Positions 1 to 5,496 of a stretch of 7,134 nt of DNA are shown here, piece after piece. The position numbers and the translations under genes were made by a program. The stretch's first letter is position 1. Each line of letters opens with the position of its first letter. The notes beneath the pieces are model-generated. The model was not told the DNA's origin. It did no database searches and was given only the letters and a program-made list of their open reading frames with translations. The stretch covers positions 1-7,134 of the forward strand of contig JAPHSC010000066.1 in assembly GCA_026193125.1 (NCBI GenBank). Reading direction: 5' to 3'. Source of the DNA: Gammaproteobacteria bacterium. GTDB lineage: Bacteria; Pseudomonadota; Gammaproteobacteria; Steroidobacterales; BM003.

Positions 1-105
1 GCCGCCCAGAAAGCGGCGGGAAGAAACGATACTGTGGAGCCCCAGGGCTCACAGATTAAATGGGGTGCCTGGCAACAGGCGGATGGCAAGGCGGCCTCTT
101 CCTAG
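1..105 (+). CDS. frdA: C-terminal end of probable fumarate reductase/succinate dehydrogenase flavoprotein subunit (partial)
   Basis: An open frame enters from the left edge in frame 1 and ends at TAG (103-105), giving 34 residues rich in Ala, Gln and Gly with an IKWGAWQQ segment. The tail has no motif that I recognise. The identification rests on position: it lies directly upstream of, and coupled to, an epsilon-type FrdB, and the known order of such operons is frdC-frdA-frdB. If correct, the full protein would be the FAD-binding subunit that interconverts fumarate and succinate on the cytoplasmic face of the membrane. The stop codon lies inside the Shine-Dalgarno sequence of the next gene, which supports a shared transcript. 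The end is certain; the identity is inferred. Confidence 0.55.
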   Translation, partial: AAQKAAGRNDTVEPQGSQIKWGAWQQADGKAASS

Positions 106-108
106 GAG
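104..108 (+). promoter_or_regulatory. Shine-Dalgarno AGGAG of frdB overlapping the upstream stop codon
   Basis: AGGAG begins at the second base of the TAG stop of the upstream gene and sits six bases before the GTG at 115. It fixes GTG as the start of the iron-sulfur subunit, since no in-frame ATG occurs nearby. The overlap of stop codon and ribosome binding site suggests translational coupling of the two subunits. Confidence 0.75.
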
Positions 109-114
109 TACAAC

Positions 115-882
115 GTGGCTGAGAATACAAACAAAGCTCGGACCCTTAAGTTCGACATCTTTCGATACAATCCTGCCGAGCCGGAGAAAGCGCCGTTTAT
201 GCAGCGCTTCGAAATCGAGGAAGCGCCCTACATGTCACTGTTCCTGGCGTTGAACCAGATACGTGAAGAACAGGATTCCAGTCTCCAGTTTGACTTCGTC
301 TGCCGTTCAGCCGTGTGCGGGTCCTGCGGCATGATGGTCAACGGTCGACCAGCCCTGGGTTGCCAGACGCTGACAGCTGACCTGCCGGATACCATTGCCC
401 TGCATCCACTACCGACTTTTGGTTTGATCGGCGACTTGTCGGTGGATACAGGCAGATGGTTCCGCGGCATGGTCGAAAGGGTTAACGGCTGGATTGTCAG
501 GCAAGATGAATTCGACCGTACTGCCCTGGAAGCACCCATGGACGACAAGATCGCCGAGAAGATCTATGAAGCCGATCGCTGCATAGAGTGTGGCTGTTGC
601 GTCGCGGGTTGTGGTGTGGCCAACGTCCGCCCGGATTTTCTTGGTGCGACCGGCCTGAATCGTATTGCCCGGTTCATGATGGATCCGCGTGATGAGCGTG
701 CGCAGGAGTCCTGGTTCGAGGTGGTGTCGGATGCAGAGGGTGTATTTGGCTGTATAGGCATGATGGCTTGTGACGACGTCTGTCCCAAGGATCTGCCGCT
801 GTTGGAGGTATACAGCTACATTCGACGCAAGGCCGTGGCCAGTATTTTTTCAGACGGAAAGGACAACCCGGCCAAGTTGTAA
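115..882 (+). CDS. frdB: Fumarate reductase/succinate dehydrogenase iron-sulfur subunit, epsilonproteobacterial (Wolinella) type
   Basis: This 255-residue protein carries electrons between the membrane quinone/cytochrome b subunit and the flavoprotein subunit. The N-terminal ferredoxin domain holds the [2Fe-2S] ligands C63, C68, C71 and C83 in the segment FDFVCRSAVCGSCGMM and just after it. The C-terminal domain has RCIECGCC, giving [4Fe-4S] ligands C156, C159 and C162 plus C223 (DVCPKDLP), and [3Fe-4S] ligands C166, C213 and C219. All cluster ligands are present. EEAPYMSLF, SVDTGRWF and GATGLNRIARFMMDPRDER closely resemble Wolinella/Campylobacter FrdB as I recall it, rather than E. coli FrdB or mitochondrial-type SdhB. 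Length is slightly above that of the Wolinella protein, with about four or five extra N-terminal residues. The start is GTG with a good Shine-Dalgarno. No frdC or sdhCD follows; in this family frdC would lie upstream of frdA, outside the window. The working direction (fumarate reduction or succinate oxidation) cannot be read from the sequence. Confidence 0.92.
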   Translation: MAENTNKARTLKFDIFRYNPAEPEKAPFMQRFEIEEAPYMSLFLALNQIREEQDSSLQFDFVCRSAVCGSCGMMVNGRPALGCQTLTADLPDTIALHPLPTFGLIGDLSVDTGRWFRGMVERVNGWIVRQDEFDRTALEAPMDDKIAEKIYEADRCIECGCCVAGCGVANVRPDFLGATGLNRIARFMMDPRDERAQESWFEVVSDAEGVFGCIGMMACDDVCPKDLPLLEVYSYIRRKAVASIFSDGKDNPAKL

Positions 883-930
883 GGTAAACGAGTGGTGACA
901 ACTTCGCCAGCGGGAGCAGGGCTCTTGTTC

Positions 931-980
931 AGCGCCAACCAGGACCTTTCCGGTTCGCCAGGAAGCCGGCCGAGGGCGCT
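931..980 (+). repeat. Imperfect nested inverted repeat downstream of frdB
   Basis: AGCGCC (931-936) pairs with GGCGCT (975-980). Inside it, CCGGTT (950-955) can pair with AAGCCGG (963-969) with one bulged base. It lies about 50 bases after the frdB stop and could be a 3'-end structure of the frd transcript. It lacks a following T-tract, so a standard intrinsic terminator is not supported. Confidence 0.35.
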
Positions 981-1005
981 ATAGAACTAAGCAGTTGCCT
1001 CAAAG

Positions 1006-1019
1006 TGCCGGGCCCGGCA
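1006..1019. repeat. 14-bp perfect palindrome TGCCGGGCCCGGCA
   Basis: The sequence is identical to its reverse complement over 14 bases with no central spacer. It lies in non-coding DNA 124 bases after frdB and about 250 bases before the next gene. It could be an operator for a dimeric regulator. A loopless palindrome is less natural as an RNA hairpin, although a shortened stem with CCCG or similar as loop is possible. Confidence 0.5.
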
Positions 1020-1058
1020 GTGTCGGAATACCGGGAAATGAACCTGTTATAGGTAGCG

Positions 1059-1092
1059 CTGGCGAAATCTCCGGGGGTGGCCGGTTCGCCGG
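1059..1092 (+). repeat. Hairpin-forming inverted repeat
   Basis: GGCGAA (1061-1066) is complementary to TTCGCC (1085-1090). CCGG (1071-1074) pairs with CCGG (1081-1084) around a six-base loop, leaving ATCT bulged on the left arm. C1059-G1092 and a T-G wobble extend the base. No T-run follows, so this is not a standard terminator. It is a possible RNA structural element between frdB and the oxidoreductase. Confidence 0.4.
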
Positions 1093-1130
1093 GCGTTACT
1101 ATCCAAGGCAGTTTTCGGGATGGCCTCTTA

Positions 1131-1180
1131 CCCGAGCACACGAGACAGCCAGGGTGATTGCTTTTTTGCTCGAGTGCGGG
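1131..1180 (+). repeat. Long imperfect inverted repeat with a T6 tract in the loop
   Basis: Left-arm segments CCCG (1131-1134), CAC (1137-1139) and CGAG (1141-1144) are complementary to right-arm segments CGGG (1177-1180), GTG (1174-1176) and CTCG (1169-1172). There is one two-base bulge and one A-A mismatch. The loop is 24 bases and contains TTTTTT (1162-1167). An alternative pairing uses CGAGCA (1133-1138) with TGCTCG (1167-1172). It lies 93-142 bases before the start at 1273, where leader regulation is possible but unproven. Confidence 0.35.
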
Positions 1181-1272
1181 CTGCGTTATTTCCGGACAGG
1201 CCATCGGATTTGTTGGTCATGCGGTAGACTCTCTTCGCGTGGCAGTAGTCAAACTGACTTGAGTAAAAGCAC

Positions 1273-2265
1273 ATGATGAAAGCGATCTGGTATGAGAAAT
1301 TCGGTCCCGCCGCGGAAGTTCTGCAGTACGGTGATCGTGCCATCCCCCGGCCTGGACATGGGGATGTTCTGGTGCAACTGGAATGCTCGGCGCCCAATCC
1401 ATCGGACGTAAAAAAGCGGGCGGGCTCCTCCCCGGATCTATTGTCGGCTGGAGCAGTGATTCCGCATAGCGATGGCGCCGGTCGCATCGTGGAAGTGGGT
1501 ACCGGCGTCTCCGCCGCCAGGGTGGGTGAAAGGGTTTGGGTCTACCAGGCCCAGTTTCAGCGACAGCAGGGCACCGCCGCCCAGTTTGTGGCACTGCCCA
1601 GTGAACGCGCAGTGTGGCTGCCTGACACTGCAGACTTCGCAACCGGCGCCTGCATGGGTATTCCGGCAATGACGGCGCACCGCTGCGTATTCGCAGACGG
1701 TCCGGTTGACGGGCAAGTGATATTGATAACCGGTGGCGCGGGCAGGGTAGGCTATTACGCGGTGCAGTGGGCCAGGATGGCAGGCGCCATGGTCATCGCA
1801 ACGGCCAGCGACGAGGCCGGCCAGCATGACTGCATGTTGGCGGGTGCGGATGTCGTGATAAATCACCGGGACGATGACTTTGTCGAGCAGGTTCGGGAGT
1901 TGGCGCCGGATGGCCTGGTTGATCGTGTCATCGACGTGGACTTTGGCAAGAATCTGCCCCGAAATCTGGAATTGTTGGGCACCGGTGGGGTTATAAGCAC
2001 CTATGCTTCTGGCAGCATTCAGGAACCTGTCCTGCCCTTCTACCAGATGATGTACAGGGACTTGACCGTGCGCTTCGTCATTGTTTACGACATGCCGGAG
2101 GAGGCCAAGGACGAGGCCATCGAGGACATCACGGAGAGTCTTGAGCAGGGCCACCTGCTGCACCGGATCGCACACCGATTTCCGCTGGCAGAAACCGCGC
2201 GCTCGCATGAGCTGGTGGAGCAGGCTGGATTTCGAGGTTGCGTGGTGGTGGACTGCGCGCGCTAG
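1273..2265 (+). CDS. Zinc-independent MDR-family NAD(P)H:quinone oxidoreductase-like protein
   Basis: This 330-residue medium-chain dehydrogenase/reductase belongs to the quinone oxidoreductase group (COG0604-like) and is probably a cytoplasmic NAD(P)H-dependent reductase of quinones or enones. The GroES-like domain covers about residues 1-125, with NPSDVKKRAG (42-51), IPHSDGAGRIVEVGTGV (63-79) and QGTAAQF (99-105), all typical of this group. The catalytic-zinc Cys of alcohol dehydrogenases is absent. The Rossmann domain starts near 145, with the dinucleotide loop at ITGGAGRVGYYAVQWA (152-167). The C-terminus returns to the catalytic fold and ends RGCVVVDCAR. Length is normal for the family. 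Two adjacent ATGs (1273 and 1276) are possible starts, with only a weak GAG at 1261 as ribosome binding site. The gene stands alone, 390 bases after frdB and converging on the propeller gene. The substrate cannot be told from sequence. Confidence 0.85.
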   Translation: MMKAIWYEKFGPAAEVLQYGDRAIPRPGHGDVLVQLECSAPNPSDVKKRAGSSPDLLSAGAVIPHSDGAGRIVEVGTGVSAARVGERVWVYQAQFQRQQGTAAQFVALPSERAVWLPDTADFATGACMGIPAMTAHRCVFADGPVDGQVILITGGAGRVGYYAVQWARMAGAMVIATASDEAGQHDCMLAGADVVINHRDDDFVEQVRELAPDGLVDRVIDVDFGKNLPRNLELLGTGGVISTYASGSIQEPVLPFYQMMYRDLTVRFVIVYDMPEEAKDEAIEDITESLEQGHLLHRIAHRFPLAETARSHELVEQAGFRGCVVVDCAR

Positions 2266-2508
2266 AGGTTCGCGGGTCTATGCATAAGCCTTGATCTTGC
2301 GACAAGAAATCCAGCTCCCCTGTTGCCAGTCTTCTCAGCGGAATGGATTCTACGCAGATGTTGTGAGGCACAGCGTGCATTGTGCGGGTGCTAAAGCTCG
2401 CAGCGTCTGCTATGCACTTCCCGGCAAGCCAGCCCATCTGCCTATAGGGTGTTGCGTCTTAATCACTTGGTCGGCAATCTGCGTCGTCCAGATTGCACCA
2501 GGGGACTT
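2266..2508. other. Intergenic region between convergent genes
   Basis: These 243 bases separate the 3' ends of the oxidoreductase and the propeller gene. I see no coding frame, tRNA or strong terminator. The only compact hairpin near the oxidoreductase stop is TCTTG-cga-CAAGA (2295-2307), which is short, AT-rich and not followed by T's. A looser pairing of GCAGA (2354-2358) with TCTGC (2406-2410) is probably chance. Confidence 0.5.
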
Positions 2509-3594
2509 CTACGGCGTTGCGAGTTTCAGACGACCGATCCTGTCGTTGCCCAGGGAGCCCAGGTAGATATATCCGGCATGCTCCTCTACCGAGGTGATTT
2601 CACGCAGGTGATGACCAGCTGGGTCATGGTAGCTGGCCACGATAGTACCCGATTCATCCAGGGCCAGGACCAGGCCATACTCCACCGCTTTGGGGCGCAT
2701 CCAATCGGGTAGTTTGGCCACGGTGTTTTTCAGCCAAGGCATGCCGTGCATCCTGTCCACGTCGGCCTTGCGCGGAGAGGGTAGGGCTACCCAGAAGATG
2801 CCCTGGCCATTGCCTGAGACTCCATCCGGGAAACCGGGCAGGTTATCGATAAACACCTCGTGCTGGCCCGCGCGCTCGCCCCTTAACCAGTAACGCAGGA
2901 TACGGTACTTCCAGGTTTCATTGACCAGCAGGAAGCTTTCGTCGCTGGCAAGGGCTACACCGTTGGCGAAATATAAATCCTCGAGCAACTTTCGGGTTGT
3001 ACCGCTGGCCGGATCGTATACGAGCAGGGATCCATGCGGTCTGAGCTCCAGGAGATCCAGTGCGTACTCGCCCTGGCTGAACTTGCTACTGGCGTCGGTA
3101 AAGTAGATTTGGCCATCCGATGCCACGTCCACGTCATCGGTAAATCCAAAAGCTGCACCGTTCACGCCCGTGGTGAGCACCGTGATTTGTCCATCGGCGT
3201 CCAGGGACAGCAGCCCCTTGTAGGCATCCGCCACGATCAGATTACCATTCGGATCCCAGTCCAGCCCCAGCGGGCGACCGCCCGTATTCGCCCAGGTCTC
3301 CAGGACGCCATCAGGACGCACGCGTACGATGAGACCGTCCTGGGTTCCGGCGTAGACCAGGCCCCGGGAATCCACCGCGATGTCCTCGGGTCCTACCAGC
3401 TGGCCCTGAGCCAGGAGTTCCGCCCCAAGTAACGCTTGGTTGGGCGCCGTGGGTCCGGACAGGGCCGGGGCAGGGGGCGGACGCCAGGCGGCTGCGTCAA
3501 CGTATCCGGGGCGCCCCAGCCACCACAGCAGGATCAGGATGGCCAGGACAACATCTCCCAACACGATCAATGTGATAATTTTCCGTTTGTTCAT
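2509..3594 (-). CDS. Membrane-anchored SMP-30/strictosidine synthase-like beta-propeller protein
   Basis: This 361-residue protein has a KRK start (3-5) and one hydrophobic segment at about 7-26 (ITLIVLGDVVLAILILLWWL). There is no lipobox or clear cleavage site, so it is probably a signal anchor with the body in the periplasm. A Pro/Ala-rich linker (37-52) leads to repeated beta-propeller blades from about 65. YFTDASSKFSQGEY (164-177), LYFANGVAL (207-215) and FIDNLPGFPDGVSGNGQG (248-265) match the strictosidine synthase-like/APMAP branch of the SMP-30 superfamily. E70, N211 and D257 sit where gluconolactonases and SMP-30 bind their metal, so hydrolase (lactonase or arylesterase) activity is plausible. 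The plant strictosidine reaction is not implied. GGAG (3600-3603 on the minus strand) lies five bases before ATG. The gene is divergent from the acyl-CoA dehydrogenase, sharing a 108-base spacer. The substrate is unknown. Confidence 0.82.
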   Translation of the reverse strand: MNKRKIITLIVLGDVVLAILILLWWLGRPGYVDAAAWRPPPAPALSGPTAPNQALLGAELLAQGQLVGPEDIAVDSRGLVYAGTQDGLIVRVRPDGVLETWANTGGRPLGLDWDPNGNLIVADAYKGLLSLDADGQITVLTTGVNGAAFGFTDDVDVASDGQIYFTDASSKFSQGEYALDLLELRPHGSLLVYDPASGTTRKLLEDLYFANGVALASDESFLLVNETWKYRILRYWLRGERAGQHEVFIDNLPGFPDGVSGNGQGIFWVALPSPRKADVDRMHGMPWLKNTVAKLPDWMRPKAVEYGLVLALDESGTIVASYHDPAGHHLREITSVEEHAGYIYLGSLGNDRIGRLKLATP

Positions 3595-3641
3595 GGATAC
3601 TCCGCTCGCCCTGCCCCTGTACTCATTGCGATTGCCTCACT

Positions 3642-3668
3642 ATCCTAGCAAGCTGAGGGTTTGGTCAA
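3642..3668 (-). promoter_or_regulatory. Candidate sigma70 promoter of the beta-propeller gene
   Basis: On the minus strand, TTGACC (3663-3668, five of six consensus bases) is followed after 15 bases by TAGGAT (3642-3647, four of six). Transcription would start around 3635, giving a leader of about 40 bases before the ATG. The spacer is shorter than the ideal 17, which lowers confidence. It overlaps the dyad at 3657-3671. Confidence 0.35.
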
Positions 3669-3671
3669 CCC
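3657..3671. repeat. 15-bp dyad GGGTT-N5-AACCC in the divergent promoter region
   Basis: GGGTT (3657-3661) and AACCC (3667-3671) form a perfect 5+5 inverted repeat around TGGTC. It lies between the divergent propeller and acyl-CoA dehydrogenase genes and covers the candidate -35 of the minus-strand promoter, a suitable place for an operator. Five-base arms can arise by chance. Confidence 0.35.
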
Positions 3672-3687
3672 GTATCCACCTGAAAAC

Positions 3688-3692
3688 AGGAG
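3688..3692 (+). promoter_or_regulatory. Shine-Dalgarno AGGAG of the acyl-CoA dehydrogenase gene
   Basis: AGGAG lies ten bases before ATG 3703, a slightly long but usable spacing, and supports that start over the in-frame TTG at 3661, which lies upstream of it. A second ATG at 3696 is only three bases from AGGAG and is in another frame that stops after 21 codons. Confidence 0.65.
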
Positions 3693-3702
3693 TTCATGCC
3701 CG

Positions 3703-5496
3703 ATGCTGATCCGTCGCCGAGAAATCGATTTCCTGTTGAAGGAATACCTGCAACTGGATGAGTTATTCAAGACGGCGCGATTTGCCAATCATGACGCAGA
3801 AACGGTGGCAGGCTTATTGGATACCGCCTACGCCATTGCAGAGAACGAGTTTCTACCGTTTGCCGCCAAGGCAGACCAGCAAGAACCCGAGTTCGTGGAC
3901 GGTCGTGTGCGCTTGATCGATGAGACGGCCACAGCCGTGAAGGCATACAGCGATGCCGGATTTATCGCCGCCGCTTTTGACGAGGACAATGGTGGCATGC
4001 AGTTTCCGTGGACGGTGGTGCAAGCTGCCCAGGCGGTATTTGCCAGCGCGAACGTGGGCTTTTACGGCTATGGAATGTTGACTGTGGGTGCGGCAAATTT
4101 GCTGAATGCCTTCGGCTCGTCAGAACTCAAGGCGCGTTTCATGCCCGCGATGCTGGAGGGGCGATTTTTCGGCACCATGTGTCTCACCGAGCCGCAGGCA
4201 GGATCATCTTTGGCTGATATACGGACCAGCGCCGAGCCACTGCAAGACGGCAGTTACAGTATTCGCGGCACCAAGATGTGGATTTCCGGGGGCGATCACG
4301 AACTCGGCGAGAATATCGTGCACATGGTGCTGGCGAAGATTCCCGGTGGTCCACCCGGGGTGAAGGGCATTTCGCTTTTTCTGGTACCCAGGAAGCAAGT
4401 CGACGATTTCGGTTTCTGCGGTGAAGGCAATAATATCGTCCTGGCCGGTCTGAACCACAAGATGGGGTGGCGTGGCACGGTGAATACCCTGCTGAATTTT
4501 GGCGAGGGTGGCGAATGTGTCGGCTACCTGGTGGGTGAGCCTCACCGCGGGCTGGGATACATGTTCCAAATGATGAACGAAGCACGCGTATCGGTCGGCA
4601 TGTCGGCGGCAGCACTCGGTTACAGCGGCTATATGCACAGCCTTGAATACGCCAGGAGTCGACCCCAGGGCAGGCCACTAACGTCCCGCGATCCAGCGCA
4701 GGTCCAGGTGCCGATAAGTCAGCACCCGGACGTGGCACGACTGCTGCTGGCGCAAAAGGCCTATACAGAGGGCGGCCTGGCGCTGACCCTGTACTGTGCG
4801 CGCTTGCTGGACGATCTGAAGCTGACGGATGACGAACAGGAGAAACAGTCGCTGGAGAGCACACTGGGGCTACTTACGCCTATCGCGAAAAGCTGGCCCT
4901 CCGAGTACTGTCTTGAAGCCAACAAGCATGCCATCCAGGTGCTGGGTGGCTACGGTTATTCACGGGATTACCCGGTTGAACGTTTGTATCGGGATAATCG
5001 CCTGAATCCCATTCACGAAGGCACACACGGTATCCAGGGCCTGGACTTGCTAGGTCGCAAAGTCTTCCTGGACAAGGGCATAGGTCTTGGCCAATTGCTG
5101 AGAAAAGTTCGTGAAGACTGCGCCAGGGTCAGCGTAACGCCGCAGCTGGCGGGTTATGCACAACTGCTGGCCAAGGCAACCGAGGACATGATCCGGGTTT
5201 CGAGCATGCTTCTGGCCGATAACGATAAGGGTGAATCTGAGCGGGCACTGGCCAACGCCACCTTGTACCTGGACAGTATGGGTCACCTGTTGATCGGCTG
5301 GACATGGCTGCGACTGGCGCGCACGGCGCTAACGGCGCTGGAGAGTGAGACCGGGCAGGACGAGGGCTTTTACCAGGGCAAGCTCAAAGCCTGTCATTAC
5401 TTCTGTACCTACGAGTTACCGCGGGTATCCAGTAACGCACGGATCCTGGCCGAGCGCGATCGCCTGTTTACGGAGATGAGGGATGAATGGTACTGA
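3703..5496 (+). CDS. Acyl-CoA dehydrogenase, long (~600 residue) form with C-terminal extension
   Basis: This FAD flavoenzyme introduces the alpha-beta double bond into an acyl-CoA, as in fatty-acid or related acyl-CoA breakdown. From ATG 3703 it is 597 residues; MLIRRREIDFLL is the usual N-terminus of this long subfamily. Order: an extra N-terminal segment (1-35); the helical N domain (about 36-155); the middle beta domain with MCLTEPQAGSSL (159-170) and KMWISGGDH (191-199); the C-terminal helical domain with QVLGGYGYSRDYPVERLYRD (412-431) and IHEGTHGIQGLDLLGRK (437-453); then an additional helical C-terminal domain ending near CHYFCTYELPRV. E439 in HEGT aligns with the catalytic base of medium-chain acyl-CoA dehydrogenase (YEGT), so it should be active. 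The same architecture is found in DmdC (3-methylmercaptopropionyl-CoA dehydrogenase) and many uncharacterised paralogues, so chain length and substrate stay open. The last 14 bases overlap the next gene, implying one operon. Confidence 0.92.
   Translation: MLIRRREIDFLLKEYLQLDELFKTARFANHDAETVAGLLDTAYAIAENEFLPFAAKADQQEPEFVDGRVRLIDETATAVKAYSDAGFIAAAFDEDNGGMQFPWTVVQAAQAVFASANVGFYGYGMLTVGAANLLNAFGSSELKARFMPAMLEGRFFGTMCLTEPQAGSSLADIRTSAEPLQDGSYSIRGTKMWISGGDHELGENIVHMVLAKIPGGPPGVKGISLFLVPRKQVDDFGFCGEGNNIVLAGLNHKMGWRGTVNTLLNFGEGGECVGYLVGEPHRGLGYMFQMMNEARVSVGMSAAALGYSGYMHSLEYARSRPQGRPLTSRDPAQVQVPISQHPDVARLLLAQKAYTEGGLALTLYCARLLDDLKLTDDEQEKQSLESTLGLLTPIAKSWPSEYCLEANKHAIQVLGGYGYSRDYPVERLYRDNRLNPIHEGTHGIQGLDLLGRKVFLDKGIGLGQLLRKVREDCARVSVTPQLAGYAQLLAKATEDMIRVSSMLLADNDKGESERALANATLYLDSMGHLLIGWTWLRLARTALTALESETGQDEGFYQGKLKACHYFCTYELPRVSSNARILAERDRLFTEMRDEWY
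5472..5475 (+). promoter_or_regulatory. Shine-Dalgarno GGAG of the GloC-like gene inside the acyl-CoA dehydrogenase gene
   Basis: GGAG lies seven bases before ATG 5483 and within the last codons of the upstream gene. It supports this start and coupled translation of the two proteins. Confidence 0.6.

Larger units (their letters stand above)
883..1272 (+). other. 390-base intergenic region with several dyads, no gene recognised
   Basis: No protein-coding frame here is convincing: the open frames on either strand lack good starts and resemble no family I know. No tRNA or rRNA is visible. The stretch holds inverted repeats at about 931-980, 1006-1019, 1059-1092 and 1131-1180, listed separately. 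The ten-base word CCGGTTCGCC occurs twice in the same orientation (950-959 and 1081-1090). The 3' part must contain the promoter of the oxidoreductase at 1273, but I see only a weak -10-like TAGACT (1225-1230) with no -35. No hairpin is followed by a clean T-run directly behind frdB, so the operon terminator is not obvious. Confidence 0.6.

Noticed and set aside
1068..1100. tRNA-like T-arm around GGTTCGCC
   Set aside because: The T-loop consensus GTTCRANNC is not met, and no acceptor, D or anticodon arms can be placed around it.
929..1204. A 91-codon minus-strand frame in the same intergenic region
   Set aside because: No family resemblance or ribosome binding site is visible, and it runs through several inverted repeats.
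995..1276. A 93-codon plus-strand frame in the intergenic region
   Set aside because: It has a TTG start without a Shine-Dalgarno, a low-complexity Gly/Arg/Ser-rich translation, and an end overlapping the oxidoreductase start.
1438..2208. A 256-codon open frame on the minus strand opposite the oxidoreductase
   Set aside because: It lies entirely antisense to a well-supported MDR gene, shows no family motifs, and is explained by GC-rich codon bias leaving the opposite frame open.
2341..2410. Possible integron attC-like or structured site between convergent genes
   Set aside because: The core-site sequences of attC are missing, and only five-base arms pair across about 50 bases.
3661..3702. 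In-frame TTG start 14 codons upstream of the acyl-CoA dehydrogenase ATG
   Set aside because: The Shine-Dalgarno lies downstream of the TTG, and the family N-terminus begins at the ATG.
4184..4864. A 226-codon minus-strand frame inside the acyl-CoA dehydrogenase gene
   Set aside because: The Arg/Pro/Ser-rich translation with no domain is typical of a shadow frame; the sense strand encodes conserved acyl-CoA dehydrogenase motifs throughout.
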